Both the position numbers and the translations under genes were made by a program. Below, one piece after another: positions 26,533-37,393 of a DNA stretch of 64,000 nt (position 1 is the stretch's first letter; every line of letters begins with the position of its first letter). Under the pieces are notes generated by a model, which searched no databases, was not told where the DNA came from, and saw only the letters and a list, made by a program, of their open reading frames with translations. Source of the DNA: Amycolatopsis vancoresmycina (GTDB lineage Bacteria > Actinomycetota > Actinomycetes > Mycobacteriales > Pseudonocardiaceae); contig NZ_JNYY01000020.1 in NCBI RefSeq assembly GCF_000716785.1, positions 1-64,000 of the forward strand. Direction: 5' to 3'.

Positions 26533-27264
26533 CTAGCGAGCGCCGTACGCGCCGCCGTTCACCGGCACGACCTGGCCGGTGATGTGCGCGGCGCCCGGCT
26601 CGGCGAGGAACCGGACCGCGTCCGCGACCTCCTCCGGGCGGCCGGCGCGCCGGTTGAACGCCGCGGAGATCCGGGAGTTCAGCCATTCTTCGGTCAGCGT
26701 GCCGTGGAAGAACTCCGTGTCGAGGACGACGCCGGGCGCCACGACGTTCGCCGTGCCCCCGGCCGGGCCGAGCCGGCGCGCGAGGTCGGTGTTCCACGCT
26801 TCGATGGCCGCCTTGGCCGCGCCGTACGAGCCCGAGCCCTGCTTCGCCGCGATGGAGCCGAGTGTCACGACACGCACGTTGTCCGTGAAGCGCGGCTTCA
26901 GCGCTTCGGTGACGAGCACGGCGGAAATGACGTTGGCGTCGAAGTTCGCCCGCCACGCGTCGGCCAGCCCCGCCAGGTCGCCGGCCGCGGGCGCCTCCCG
27001 GACCCGGTCGGTGTTGCCGCCGGCGTTGTTGACCAGGACGTCGACCCGCCCGGGCAGCTCGGCCAGCGCCGCCTGCACGGCCGCCGGGTCGCTCGCGTCG
27101 AAGGCCACCGCCCGCGCGCCGATCTTCTCCGCCGCCGCTTCGAGGACGTCCTTGCGGCGGCCGGTGACGGTGACCCGCTCGCCCGCCGCCGTGAACCGGG
27201 CGGCGATCGCCAGCCCGATGCCCGTGCCGCCGCCGGTCACCACGATTTCCCGCTGTTCGCTCAT
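26533..27264 (-). CDS. SDR family oxidoreductase
   Basis: 243-aa classical SDR. It has the cofactor loop TGGGTGIGLAIA, the NNAG motif, and the active site S-x-YGAAK (GSIAAKQGSGSYGAAKAAIEAW), so Ser, Tyr and Lys are all present. Expected to reduce or oxidise a ketone/alcohol with NAD(P)H. The substrate is unknown; the same-strand P450 88 bp downstream suggests a shared pathway. The start at 27264 is chosen over an in-frame ATG at 27273; both have weak ribosome sites. Confidence 0.87.
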   Translation of the reverse strand: MSEQREIVVTGGGTGIGLAIAARFTAAGERVTVTGRRKDVLEAAAEKIGARAVAFDASDPAAVQAALAELPGRVDVLVNNAGGNTDRVREAPAAGDLAGLADAWRANFDANVISAVLVTEALKPRFTDNVRVVTLGSIAAKQGSGSYGAAKAAIEAWNTDLARRLGPAGGTANVVAPGVVLDTEFFHGTLTEEWLNSRISAAFNRRAGRPEEVADAVRFLAEPGAAHITGQVVPVNGGAYGAR

Positions 27265-27337
27265 ACCGCCCATCCTGACCGAGGAAAGCGCTGACCGAGC
27301 ACGGTTTCCCGTCGAGCGGGACATCAGGCGCGGTTTG

Positions 27338-27354
27338 TTAGGAAACTTTACGAA
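27338..27354. promoter_or_regulatory. AT-rich imperfect dyad before the secreted lectin-like gene
   Basis: TTAGGAAACTTTACGAA is an imperfect palindrome centred on C27346 (6 of 8 to 9 arm positions match) in an otherwise GC-rich region, about 80 bp before the next plus-strand start. Similar GGAAACTTTCC-type sites are often seen before secreted hydrolase genes of actinomycetes. Confidence 0.45.
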
Positions 27355-27435
27355 TAAGTCTTGACGGCACGGCGTCACCCGGCGAACCTGGACCCACGCC
27401 GCAGTCACCTTCCGCCCGATCCTCCCGGAGGCAGC

Positions 27436-29013
27436 ATGACCCGGCGCGCGCTCGTGCTCGTCGTGACCCTGTTCCTCGCACTGGCCGCCGCCCTCGGCGG
27501 CGCGTCCACGGCGAGCGCGGCCACCACCCAGCCAACCTTCCTCACCTTCTACGGCTGGTGGGACAACACCCCGCCCGGCGGGGACATCTCCTACCCGCAG
27601 ATCCACAGCACGGCCGGCGGCAAGGGCAGCTACGCCGACCCGATCACCTTCGCCACCAGCAGCGACGAACTCAAGCCCGGCACCAAGGTGTGGGTGCCGC
27701 GGGTGAAGAAGTACTTCATCATGGAGGACGGCTGCGACGAGTGTTCCGACGACTGGAACAGCCACGGCCCGAACGGCGGCCCCGGCCTGCGGCACATCGA
27801 CCTCTGGCTCGGCGGCAAGGGCGGCAGCGCCTTCGACGCGATCGACTGCGAAGACGCGCTCACCCACTACAACCCCGACAACACGCCGGTCATGGAGCCG
27901 GTCGTCGTCGACCCGCCGTCGGACGAGCCCTACGACGCCACGCCGATCTTCAACACCGGCACCGGTGAGTGCTGGGGCGGCGCGAAGCCGAACACCACCG
28001 TCGGCCAGTACAAGAACAACTCCACCGGCACCTGCCTCGAGGCCCCCGGCAGCGGGACCACGCTGAAGGTCGGCACCTGCACCGGCGGCGACGCGCAGCG
28101 GTTCACCTTCCACGGCGCCTTCCTCGTGATCGACGACAAGTGCGCGGGCATCTCCGGCAGCTCGATCGTGCTGCAGACCTGCACCGGCGGCCCGGCCCAG
28201 CAGTGGTCGATCAACCCCGACGGCACGATCTCCGACATCCAGACGAGCAAGAAGTGCTTCCGCGCCTCGGGCACCACGCTCACCGCGGGCAGCTGCTCCG
28301 GCACCCAGGCCCGCTGGACGTTCACCGCGGCCGGAAGCCCCTCGGGCCTCAGCGTGACGCCGTCGTCGGTGTCGGTCGCGCCGAGTGCGTCCGCGACGGC
28401 CACGGTGACCTCCACCGACGCCGTCACGCTGTCCGCGAGCGGCGCTCCGGCGGGTGTCACGGTGGCCTTCTCCCCCGCGTCGGTGCCGGCCGGCGGGTCC
28501 TCGACCGTCACGGTGGCCGCCGCCGCGACCGCGTCCGCCGGTTCGGCGACGATCACCATCACCGGCGGGACGAAGACGGCTTCGCTGGGGGTCACGGTGA
28601 CCGGCGGGGGTGGCCCGGAAACCCTGCTGTCACAAGGCAAAACCGCGACGGCGTCGTCCACCGAATCGTCGTCGTACCCGGCGGGCGCGGCCTTCGACGG
28701 CAACCTGACGAGCACCCGCTGGGCGTCCAAGGAAGGCAGCAACGCGGAGTGGCTGCGCGTCGACCTCGGCGCCACGAAGGCCGTCTCGCACGTCAAGCTG
28801 ACCTGGGAAGCCGCGTACGGCAAGGCGTACAGCATCCAGACGTCCGCCGACGGCAGCACGTGGACGACGATCTACAGCACCACGACCGGCAACGGCGGCA
28901 CGGACGACCTCACCGGCCTGACCGGTTCCGGCCGGTACGTCCGGATGAACGGCGGCACGCGCGGCACGTCGTACGGTTACTCGCTGTACGAAATGCAGGT
29001 GTACGGGAGTTAG
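27436..29013 (+). CDS. Secreted DPBB-like/ricin-B/discoidin modular protein
   Basis: 525-aa exoprotein. Signal peptide about 1-28. Residues about 30-165 hold a cysteine-containing domain (TFYGWWDNTPPGG, PGTKVWVPRVKKYFIMEDGCDEC, HIDLWLGG) resembling the barwin/DPBB-like domains found in expansin-like and RlpA-like proteins. About 195-305 is a ricin-B (CBM13) trefoil with QxW-like repeats (AQQWSINPDG, CLEAPGSG). About 310-390 is an Ig-like linker, and 395-525 an F5/8-type C discoidin domain (STRWASKEGSNAEWLRVDLGATK). It probably binds cell-wall or plant polysaccharide. GGAGG lies 5 nt before the ATG. Confidence 0.82.
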   Translation: MTRRALVLVVTLFLALAAALGGASTASAATTQPTFLTFYGWWDNTPPGGDISYPQIHSTAGGKGSYADPITFATSSDELKPGTKVWVPRVKKYFIMEDGCDECSDDWNSHGPNGGPGLRHIDLWLGGKGGSAFDAIDCEDALTHYNPDNTPVMEPVVVDPPSDEPYDATPIFNTGTGECWGGAKPNTTVGQYKNNSTGTCLEAPGSGTTLKVGTCTGGDAQRFTFHGAFLVIDDKCAGISGSSIVLQTCTGGPAQQWSINPDGTISDIQTSKKCFRASGTTLTAGSCSGTQARWTFTAAGSPSGLSVTPSSVSVAPSASATATVTSTDAVTLSASGAPAGVTVAFSPASVPAGGSSTVTVAAAATASAGSATITITGGTKTASLGVTVTGGGGPETLLSQGKTATASSTESSSYPAGAAFDGNLTSTRWASKEGSNAEWLRVDLGATKAVSHVKLTWEAAYGKAYSIQTSADGSTWTTIYSTTTGNGGTDDLTGLTGSGRYVRMNGGTRGTSYGYSLYEMQVYGS

Positions 29014-29089
29014 TTGCCATTCCGGCAACGGAGTTTGCCTTCTCGGGGACGTTGTCCGCATGCTCGGGGGACGTCCTTGAGGAGGAACC

Positions 29090-29713
29090 ATGCCCCACGA
29101 CCACCCGATGACCGTCGACGCCATGCTCAAGCAGGACTTCTGGGAAGCGATGTACCAGCGTGACGAGCACCGGATCTGGAGCGGGAACGTCAACGTCAAC
29201 CTGCGCACCGAGGTCGAAGGGCTGAAACCCGGGCACGCGCTCGACCTCGGCAGCGGCGAGGGCGGCGACGCGATCTGGCTCGCGAAGCAGGGCTGGACGG
29301 TCGACGGCGTCGACATCTCGACCACCGCGCTGGCCCGCGCGGCGGAAGCCGCCGCCGAGGCGGGCGTGACGGTCAACTGGCTGCACCGCAACATCCTCGA
29401 GTGGCGGCCGGAAGCGCGGTACGACCTGGTCTCGGCGCAGTACATGCACCTGCCGCCGGACCTGCGCCGGGACGTCTTCACCGCGGCCGCGGCGGCGATC
29501 CGGCCCGGCGGTTCGCTGCTGGTCGTCGGGCACTCGCCGAAGGCCATGCGGCAGTTCGACGGCCAGAAGCCGCCGGAGGAGCTGTACTTCGAGCCGGAGG
29601 AGATCACCGGCTACCTCGGTGACGCGTGGCAGTGGCTGGTCGAGACGTGCGAGACGCGCGGCGAGGGCCACCACACCGACGCCGTCTACCGCGCGCGGCG
29701 GCTCGAGGCGTGA
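29090..29713 (+). CDS. SAM-dependent methyltransferase
   Basis: 207-aa class I methyltransferase. Motif I is HALDLGSGEGGDA, the acidic ribose-binding position is in VDGVDIS, and the post-motif segment is IRPGGSLLVVGHSP. The overall look (N-terminal FWEAMYQRDEHRIWSGN) is that of TehB/thiopurine-methyltransferase-like enzymes. GAGGAACC precedes the ATG. It stands 76 bp after the lectin-like gene and is closed by a strong hairpin. Confidence 0.88.
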   Translation: MPHDHPMTVDAMLKQDFWEAMYQRDEHRIWSGNVNVNLRTEVEGLKPGHALDLGSGEGGDAIWLAKQGWTVDGVDISTTALARAAEAAAEAGVTVNWLHRNILEWRPEARYDLVSAQYMHLPPDLRRDVFTAAAAAIRPGGSLLVVGHSPKAMRQFDGQKPPEELYFEPEEITGYLGDAWQWLVETCETRGEGHHTDAVYRARRLEA

Positions 29714-29716
29714 CGT

Positions 29717-29762
29717 GCGAGGGCCCGCTCACCTCCCCCGACGGCGGTGAGCGGGCCCTCGC
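29717..29762. terminator. 17-bp bidirectional terminator hairpin
   Basis: Perfect arms at 29717-29733 and 29746-29762 with a 12-nt loop, placed between the convergent methyltransferase and protease genes. Confidence 0.8.
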
Positions 29763-29768
29763 GCGGGC

Positions 29769-30785
29769 TCAGGCGAGCTCGAGGCCGTACGCCTGCAGCT
29801 CGAGGGTGAGCGGGTAGAAGTAGCTGGTCACGGTGTCGCCGCCGGACAGCGTGCCCAGGCCGGTGGAGCCGTCGTAGGCCGGGCCGCCGGAGTCGCCGTG
29901 GTCGGTGTGCGCGGTGGTGCCGAACTCGTGGTTGAGCACGCCGACGTCGAAGTTGACCGACTCGTCGACCGAGGTGACCTCGCCGCTGCCGCCGCCGGTG
30001 GTCGAGCCCTGCTTCTGGATCTGCTCGCCGACGGTGGGCGCGGCCGCGCTGGTGATCGGCTGGCCGGTGTTGATCTCGCCGGGACCACTGCCGTTCGGGC
30101 GGGTCAGCAGGCCGGAGTCGGCGCCGGGGCAGTCGCTTTCGACGACCTGGGCGCCCGAGACGTCCCCGCCGGACCAGGTGCCGCCGAGGTTGGTGCAGTG
30201 GCCCGCGGTGAGCAGGAACGGCGAACCGCCGCGCGTCACGTTGAAGCCGAGCGAGCAGCGGCCCTGGCTGTTCTGGATCGCGTCGCCGTCGGCGATGTAC
30301 AGCGACAGCTTGCCGGTGCGGTGCTCGACGCGGACGCTGTCGCCGTACTTCGCGGCGGCCGCGGACACCTTGTCGGCGGTCGCCTTGCTGGCGGCGTCGT
30401 AGACCTTCACCACGACCTGGTTGGTCTTGGTGTCGATGCCCCACGCGGTCTGCGGCACGCCCTTCACCGCGTCCAGCTGGTTCTTGACGCCGGTGAGCGC
30501 GGCGAAGGTGTGCTTGACCTTCTTCGCGGTGAGGCCGGCCGCCTGCACCCGCTGCAGCGCGGCGTCGTCGACGACGTTCACGACAGCCTTGCCGTTTTCG
30601 AGGTAAACGCCGCCCGACGCGGCACCGAGCGCGTTCGCCACCTGGGTGGCACTGGTGATCGCGTGCGCCTGCAGTTCGGCGAAGGCCAGTGGGGACGCCG
30701 TGGCCGCCGAGGCGCAAACACCGCTGGTCAGCGCAGCGGCCGACAAGACGGCGAGGGTCTTGAGGGCGGTCTTCCGGGGAGTCAT
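29769..30785 (-). CDS. Streptogrisin-like S1 serine protease with pro-region
   Basis: 338-aa preproprotease. Signal peptide about 1-32, then an alpha-lytic-protease-type pro-region (residues about 35-150; KVKHTFAALTGVKNQLDAVKGV, VVVKVYDAASKATADKV). The mature chymotrypsin-fold domain starts near ADGDAIQNSQGRCSLGF. The triad is His in LTAGHC, Asp in CPGADSGLL and Ser in DHGDSGGPAYD. Pro-region-assisted folding and self-cleavage are expected outside the cell. A strong GGAGGAAG site fixes the ATG at 30785; a longer reading has no signal peptide at its front. Confidence 0.9.
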   Translation of the reverse strand: MTPRKTALKTLAVLSAAALTSGVCASAATASPLAFAELQAHAITSATQVANALGAASGGVYLENGKAVVNVVDDAALQRVQAAGLTAKKVKHTFAALTGVKNQLDAVKGVPQTAWGIDTKTNQVVVKVYDAASKATADKVSAAAAKYGDSVRVEHRTGKLSLYIADGDAIQNSQGRCSLGFNVTRGGSPFLLTAGHCTNLGGTWSGGDVSGAQVVESDCPGADSGLLTRPNGSGPGEINTGQPITSAAAPTVGEQIQKQGSTTGGGSGEVTSVDESVNFDVGVLNHEFGTTAHTDHGDSGGPAYDGSTGLGTLSGGDTVTSYFYPLTLELQAYGLELA

Positions 30786-30829
30786 CAACTTCCTCCAGGT
30801 TGCCGTTCGAAGCCTGTGCCGACACTTTC

Positions 30830-30877
30830 GTTGCCAGGCAACCAACGCACTACCGACGAAGGTTGGTTAATAACCAA
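30830..30877. promoter_or_regulatory. Two dyads in the protease promoter
   Basis: GTTGCC-A-GGCAAC at 30830-30842 and TTGGTT-AAT-AACCAA at 30863-30877 are both perfect, 45 and 78 bp before the protease start. They are the likely binding sites of an unidentified regulator. Confidence 0.5.
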
Positions 30878-30936
30878 GGGAACCGGACATACCTCTCAGA
30901 TCACCCGGACGGCCCAGTGCCGGTGCGGCTTCCGGC

Positions 30937-31233
30937 CTACTCCCGCGGCCAGCGGACGTGGTCCTCGTAGCCCGGGTGCTTCTTCAGGTACCCGGCGATG
31001 AACGGGCAGACCGGCACGATCGTCCGGCCGTGCGCGACGACGTCGTCGAGCGCGCCCGCGGCCAGTACCTTGCCCAGGCCCTGCCCGGAGAACGCGTCGT
31101 CGATCTCGGTGTGGGTGAAGACCGTCAGGTCACCGCGCAAGCTGTACTGCGCGATCCCCGCCAGCTTCTCCCCCGCCCACAGCTCGTAGCGGTCTTCGTC
31201 CGGGTTGTCGACCACCCGGTTTTCGTCGGTCAT
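30937..31233 (-). CDS. Small GNAT-like N-acetyltransferase
   Basis: 98-aa protein of the short GNAT (Acetyltransf_CG/YjdJ) type. The acetyl-CoA loop region is DDAFSGQGLGKVLAAGALDDV, preceded by LRGDLTVFTHTEID and followed by VPVCPFIAGYLKKHPGYEDHV. Only the core half of a usual GNAT domain is present, as in this subfamily. GAGGAG before the ATG at 31233 excludes the longer reading from 31264. Divergent from the geosmin synthase gene. Confidence 0.86.
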   Translation of the reverse strand: MTDENRVVDNPDEDRYELWAGEKLAGIAQYSLRGDLTVFTHTEIDDAFSGQGLGKVLAAGALDDVVAHGRTIVPVCPFIAGYLKKHPGYEDHVRWPRE

Positions 31234-31398
31234 CTGCTCTCCTCGCTCGGGGACATCCCCCATCGTGCGACGGCCCGCCACCGCGTGCCGATCGGGCCCG
31301 CCCGCCGCTGGGCCGGCCGGGGGAAGCGCCCGTCCCGTTCGTGTGCTTCGCGGCTGTTCCCCTTGGCGGACACCGCGGCCGGCTGGTTGCCTCGCGGT

Positions 31399-33558
<2,160 letters not shown>

Positions 33559-33570
33559 CCCGACCCGCCC

Positions 33571-33633
33571 GGCACGCCAACCGACCCTCTGGGCACGCCA
33601 ACCGACCGTCTGGGTACGCCAACCGGCCCGCCG
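33571..33633 (+). repeat. Three 21-bp tandem repeats after geoA
   Basis: Copies begin at 33571, 33592 and 33613, each around GGCACGCCAACCGACC; the third is more diverged. No hairpin is obvious in them. They occupy the short gap between geoA and the next operon. Confidence 0.75.
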
Positions 33634-33703
33634 GGATCGCTGAACGGCGTTGCCCTGGCCACTCCGCCGGGCGTCCGGCTCCGGCGGAGGCGATACTCGG
33701 GGC

Positions 33704-34486
33704 GTGAGCGGCTTCAACCTGCGTTTCCTCGGCCATTCGACCGTCCGCCTGGAACTCGGTGGCCGGGTCGTGCTGACCGATCCCGTGCTCACCGCGCGCG
33801 TCGGCGGGCTCATCCGGGTCGTTCCGCCGCCGCCGCCCGGCAGCTACGCCGGCGCCGACCTCGTCCTCGTCTCGCACCTGCACGGCGACCACCTGCACCT
33901 GCCGTCGCTGCGGCTGCTCGGCCGGGGCACCCGGATCGTCGTCCCGCGCGGCGCCGGTTCCTGGCTCACCAGGAAGGGCTTCACGCGCGTCGAGGAAATC
34001 GCGCCTGGGGAGACGTTCACCGACGGCGGGCTCACCGTCACCGCTACCGAAGCCGTCCACTCCGGGCACCGCTGGGGCCCGCGCCTGACCCACGGGCCGC
34101 AGAGCCCCGCCCTCGGGCACCTCCTCGAGGGCGACGGCAAGCGGGTCTACAACGCGGGCGACACCGACCTCTTCGACGGCATGCGCGACCTCGGCCCGGT
34201 CGACGTCGCCCTGCTGCCCGTCTGGGGCTGGGGCCCGAACCTCGGCCCCGGCCACCTCGACCCCGCCCGCGCCGCGCAGGCCGCCGCGCTGGTCCAAGCC
34301 CGCGCGGCCGTCCCGGTCCACTGGGGCACCCTCGCCCTCCCCGGCGTCCGGCGCACCGCGCGGATGCGGCGGCTGCTGGCCGACCCGCCGCGCGTGTTCG
34401 CCGCCGAAGCGAAAGGCCAGACCGAAGTGCTGTTCACCGAGCCCGGCGCCGACGTCGTGCTCCCCGCGCCGACGGACCGCGCGTGA
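33704..34486 (+). CDS. MBL-fold metallo-hydrolase (UlaG-like)
   Basis: 260-aa beta-lactamase-fold hydrolase. The metal motif is SHLHGDHLHLP; later ligands include the histidines in EAVHSGHRWG, the Asp in YNAGDTDLFDG and the His in VPVHWGTLALP. Resembles UlaG- and NAPE-PLD-like enzymes acting on phosphoesters or lactones. GTG start at 33704. First of five genes linked by 4-nt overlaps; the stop overlaps the start of the DedA gene as GTGA. Confidence 0.87.
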   Translation: MSGFNLRFLGHSTVRLELGGRVVLTDPVLTARVGGLIRVVPPPPPGSYAGADLVLVSHLHGDHLHLPSLRLLGRGTRIVVPRGAGSWLTRKGFTRVEEIAPGETFTDGGLTVTATEAVHSGHRWGPRLTHGPQSPALGHLLEGDGKRVYNAGDTDLFDGMRDLGPVDVALLPVWGWGPNLGPGHLDPARAAQAAALVQARAAVPVHWGTLALPGVRRTARMRRLLADPPRVFAAEAKGQTEVLFTEPGADVVLPAPTDRA

Positions 34487-35064
34487 ACTGGACGGACCCG
34501 GCCGCCGTCGGGTACCCGGCGGTGTTCGGCGGCGTGCTGCTCGGCTCGATCGTGCCGATCGTGCCCACCGGCGCGGTCGTCGGCGCCGCGGCCGCCGTCG
34601 CGACGACGACCGGCCACCTGTCCCTGCCGCTCGTGATCGTCCTCGCCACGCTCGGCGCCTACCTCGGTGACGTCGTGACGTTCGGCATCCCGCGGCTGGG
34701 CAGCGAAGCCGCGTTCCGCTGGATCAGCCGCCGCCAGCCCGCCGAACGCCTCGAGAAGGCGCGCGAGCAGTTCGCCCGGCGCGGCTGGCAGCTCGTCGTG
34801 ATCGGCAGGCTCGTCCCGGCCGGCCGGATCCCGGTGCTGCTCGCGGCGGCCGCGCTGAGCTACCCGTGGCGGCGCCTGCTGCCCGCCGCGCTCGGCGCGT
34901 GCGTGCTCTGGGCGTGCGCGTACGCCGTGCTCGGCATCGTCAGCGGCGGCATCTTCGACTCGCCGCTGATCGCGACCCTGCTGGCGACGGTGCTGGTCCT
35001 GCTGGTCACCGTCCTGACGAACGTGATCGCCCGGTGGCGGCGCCGGACCAAGGAGCGGGTGTGA
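34483..35064 (+). CDS. DedA/VTT family membrane protein
   Basis: 193-aa integral membrane protein with a VTT/DedA-type core: GSIVPIVPTGAVVGAAAAVA near the N-terminus, the amphipathic RRGWQLVVIGRLVPAGRIPVLLAAAALSYPWRR segment with its conserved arginine and glycine, and C-terminal helices. Family members flip lipids such as undecaprenyl phosphate. GTGA overlaps on both sides link it to the metallo-hydrolase and the phosphodiesterase, suggesting a joint envelope function. Confidence 0.85.
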   Translation: MNWTDPAAVGYPAVFGGVLLGSIVPIVPTGAVVGAAAAVATTTGHLSLPLVIVLATLGAYLGDVVTFGIPRLGSEAAFRWISRRQPAERLEKAREQFARRGWQLVVIGRLVPAGRIPVLLAAAALSYPWRRLLPAALGACVLWACAYAVLGIVSGGIFDSPLIATLLATVLVLLVTVLTNVIARWRRRTKERV

Positions 35065-37166
35065 CGACGACCGCGCCGAAGGGCAGGCTGCTGCGCGGCG
35101 GCCGGGCCGTCGCCCGCGCGCTGCTGGTGTGGGTCGCCGTGACCGGTGCCCTGCGCCTGCTCGACGTGCTCCTACCCGGCTTCCGGATGACGCACTGGTG
35201 GCAGCCGACGGTGTGCGCGCTGCTGCTCGGCCTGCTGGCGGCCGTCGGCTGGCCGCTCGTCATGCGGATCGCCTACCCGCTGGCGTTCTTCACCTTCGGC
35301 CTCTTCGGGTTCCTGCTGATCGGCGCCGGCACCCTGGCCGTGTTCCGCACGGTGCCCGGCGTGGAGATCGCCGACTTCCGCAGCGCCGTGCTCGTCACGC
35401 TCGGCATGGCCGCGGTCGGCGTGCTCATCTCCAGCCTGCTGGCCATCGACGAGGACGAGATCTTCTTCCGCCGCGCCGCGCGCCGCCGCCGTCGCCACGC
35501 CCCGGCGGCCGGGGCGGCGGACCAGCCGCCCGGCGTGGTGTTCCTGCAGATCGACGGCCTCGGTTTCGACACCGTCCGCCGCGCGGTCCGCGACGGCGAC
35601 ATGCCGACGTTCGCCGCGTGGCTCGCCGAGGGCAGCCACGCGCTGACCCGGTGGCACACCGACTGGAGCTCGCAGACCGGCGCGAGCGTCTGCGGCATCC
35701 TGCACGGCTCCAACCACGACATCCTCGGGTTCCGCTGGTACGAAAAGGACCGCGACCACGTGATGGCGTGCGCGCACCCGGCCGACGCGGCGGAGATCGA
35801 GCGGCGGCACTCCGACGGGCGCGGGCTGCTCGCCGGCGACGGCGCGAGCCGCGGCAACCTGTTCTCCGGCGACGCCGGCCACGTCAGCCTCACCATGAGC
35901 TCGATCCCGGTGCTGGTGCCGAAGAAACTGCTGCGACGGCACCGCGACCGGCTCGGCGCGGGCTACTACGCCTACTTCGCGAACCCGGTCAACGCGCTGC
36001 GCACGTTCGCCGTCGCGCTCGCCGACGTCTTCCGCGAGATCAACGCGTCCGTGCGCCAGCGCCGCGCCGGGGTCGTGCCGCGGGTCCCGCGCGGCGGCTG
36101 GTACCCCCTCGCGAGGCCGGGGACGACGGTGATCGCGCGGGACGTCGTCGTGTCGGCGATCCTCGGCGACATGCTCGCCGGGCGGCCGGTGGTGTACGCG
36201 GACTTCCTCGGCTACGACGAGGTCGCGCACCACTCCGGCATCGAGCGGTTCGACACGCTGTCGGTGCTGCGCTCGATCGACCAGCAGATCGCGCGGCTGC
36301 ACCGGGCTTCGCGGCTCGCTCCTCGCAGTTACCACGTCGTCGCGCTGTCGGACCACGGCCAGACCCAGGGCCAGGCGTTCTCGCAGCGGTTCGGCGAGAC
36401 GATCGAGGCGTACGTCGGCCGCCTGTGCGGCGGCACGCCGTCACCGTCGGCGGGCAAGCGCCGCCAGGCCGAAAGCTGGCAGATCAACGCGGCTCTGGCG
36501 GAGGCGACGAAGAGCGGCGGCCTGATCGCGCGGCGGCTGCGCGCCCGTGTGGAGGACGCGGAGTGCGCCGAAGACCGGCCGCGCACGACGTCCGGTTCGC
36601 CCGGCGCGGTGACCCGCGTGGCGCCCGGGGTGGTGGTGGTCGTGTCGGGCCACCTCGCGATGGTGTCGTTCACCGAACACGAAGGCCGCGTCGAGCTGGA
36701 GACGATCGAGCGCGAGCACCCCGACCTGCTGCCGTCGCTGGTGGACCACCCCGGCGTCGGGTTCCTGCTGGTGCGCAGCCGCGAGTTCGGCCCGGTGGTG
36801 CTGGGCCGCGACGGCCTGCACCGGCTCGCTTCCGGCGTGGTGATCGGCGAGGACCCGCTGCTGCCGTACGGCGAGCACGCGGCGGAGCTGATCCGCCGGG
36901 TGGACACGTTCCCGCACTGCGCGGACGTGATGATCAACAGCCGCTACGACCCGGATTCGGACCAGGCGTCCCCGTTCGAGACGCACGTGGGCTCGCACGG
37001 CGGGCTGGGCGGCCCGCAGCAGCGCGGGTTCGTGGTGCACCCGCGCGAGTTCGCGGTTCCGGACGAGGTCGTCGGCGCGGAGGCCCTGCACCGGGTGTTC
37101 CGCGGCTGGCTGGCAGAGTTGGGGCACGCCCCGGTGGAAACCCCGGTTACGGAGGTAGTTTCGTGA
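35061..37166 (+). CDS. Membrane-anchored alkaline-phosphatase-superfamily phosphodiesterase
   Basis: 701-aa protein. The first ~130 residues contain about four hydrophobic helices (holin-like). From about 155 a nucleotide pyrophosphatase/phosphodiesterase domain follows: metal Asp in FLQIDGLGFD, a likely Thr/Ser nucleophile in SSQTGASVCG, DFLGYDEVAHHSG, SDHGQTQG, and the late His in VGSHGGLGGPQ. All metal positions are present, so it should be active on phosphodiesters or pyrophosphates. The GTG start overlaps the DedA stop, with an AAGGAG 6 nt upstream; the stop overlaps the glutaredoxin start. Confidence 0.87.
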   Translation: MTTTAPKGRLLRGGRAVARALLVWVAVTGALRLLDVLLPGFRMTHWWQPTVCALLLGLLAAVGWPLVMRIAYPLAFFTFGLFGFLLIGAGTLAVFRTVPGVEIADFRSAVLVTLGMAAVGVLISSLLAIDEDEIFFRRAARRRRRHAPAAGAADQPPGVVFLQIDGLGFDTVRRAVRDGDMPTFAAWLAEGSHALTRWHTDWSSQTGASVCGILHGSNHDILGFRWYEKDRDHVMACAHPADAAEIERRHSDGRGLLAGDGASRGNLFSGDAGHVSLTMSSIPVLVPKKLLRRHRDRLGAGYYAYFANPVNALRTFAVALADVFREINASVRQRRAGVVPRVPRGGWYPLARPGTTVIARDVVVSAILGDMLAGRPVVYADFLGYDEVAHHSGIERFDTLSVLRSIDQQIARLHRASRLAPRSYHVVALSDHGQTQGQAFSQRFGETIEAYVGRLCGGTPSPSAGKRRQAESWQINAALAEATKSGGLIARRLRARVEDAECAEDRPRTTSGSPGAVTRVAPGVVVVVSGHLAMVSFTEHEGRVELETIEREHPDLLPSLVDHPGVGFLLVRSREFGPVVLGRDGLHRLASGVVIGEDPLLPYGEHAAELIRRVDTFPHCADVMINSRYDPDSDQASPFETHVGSHGGLGGPQQRGFVVHPREFAVPDEVVGAEALHRVFRGWLAELGHAPVETPVTEVVS

Positions 37167-37393
37167 AGCTGACGGTCTACGGCGCGAGCTGGTGCCCGGA
37201 CGTGAAGCGCAGCCGCGCACTGCTCGACCGCGAAGGCGTCGAGTACTCCTATGTGGACGTCGAAGCGGACGCGGCCGCCGAGCAGCGGGTCCGCGAGCTG
37301 CAGGACGGCGCCCGCCGGATCCCGACCATCGTCTGGGCGGACGGATCGTTCCTGGTCGAGCCGTCGGACGACGAGCTGAGCGCGCGCCTGTGA
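37163..37393 (+). CDS. Glutaredoxin-like protein with CPDV site
   Basis: 76-aa thioredoxin-fold protein. The active site is WCPDVKRS, a single-cysteine CPDV rather than CxxC, and the cis-proline is in RRIPTIVW. It resembles mycoredoxin/NrdH-like proteins of actinobacteria, but the lone cysteine would favour a monothiol (deglutathionylation- or demycothiolation-like) or non-redox role. GGAGG 7 nt before the GTG start. GTGA overlaps at both ends. Confidence 0.85.
   Translation: MKLTVYGASWCPDVKRSRALLDREGVEYSYVDVEADAAAEQRVRELQDGARRIPTIVWADGSFLVEPSDDELSARL

Noticed and set aside
25245..27264. P450, SCO6745 protein and SDR as a biosynthetic gene cluster
   Set aside because: No core biosynthetic enzyme (PKS, NRPS, terpene synthase) is adjacent; grouping is only same-strand neighbourhood.
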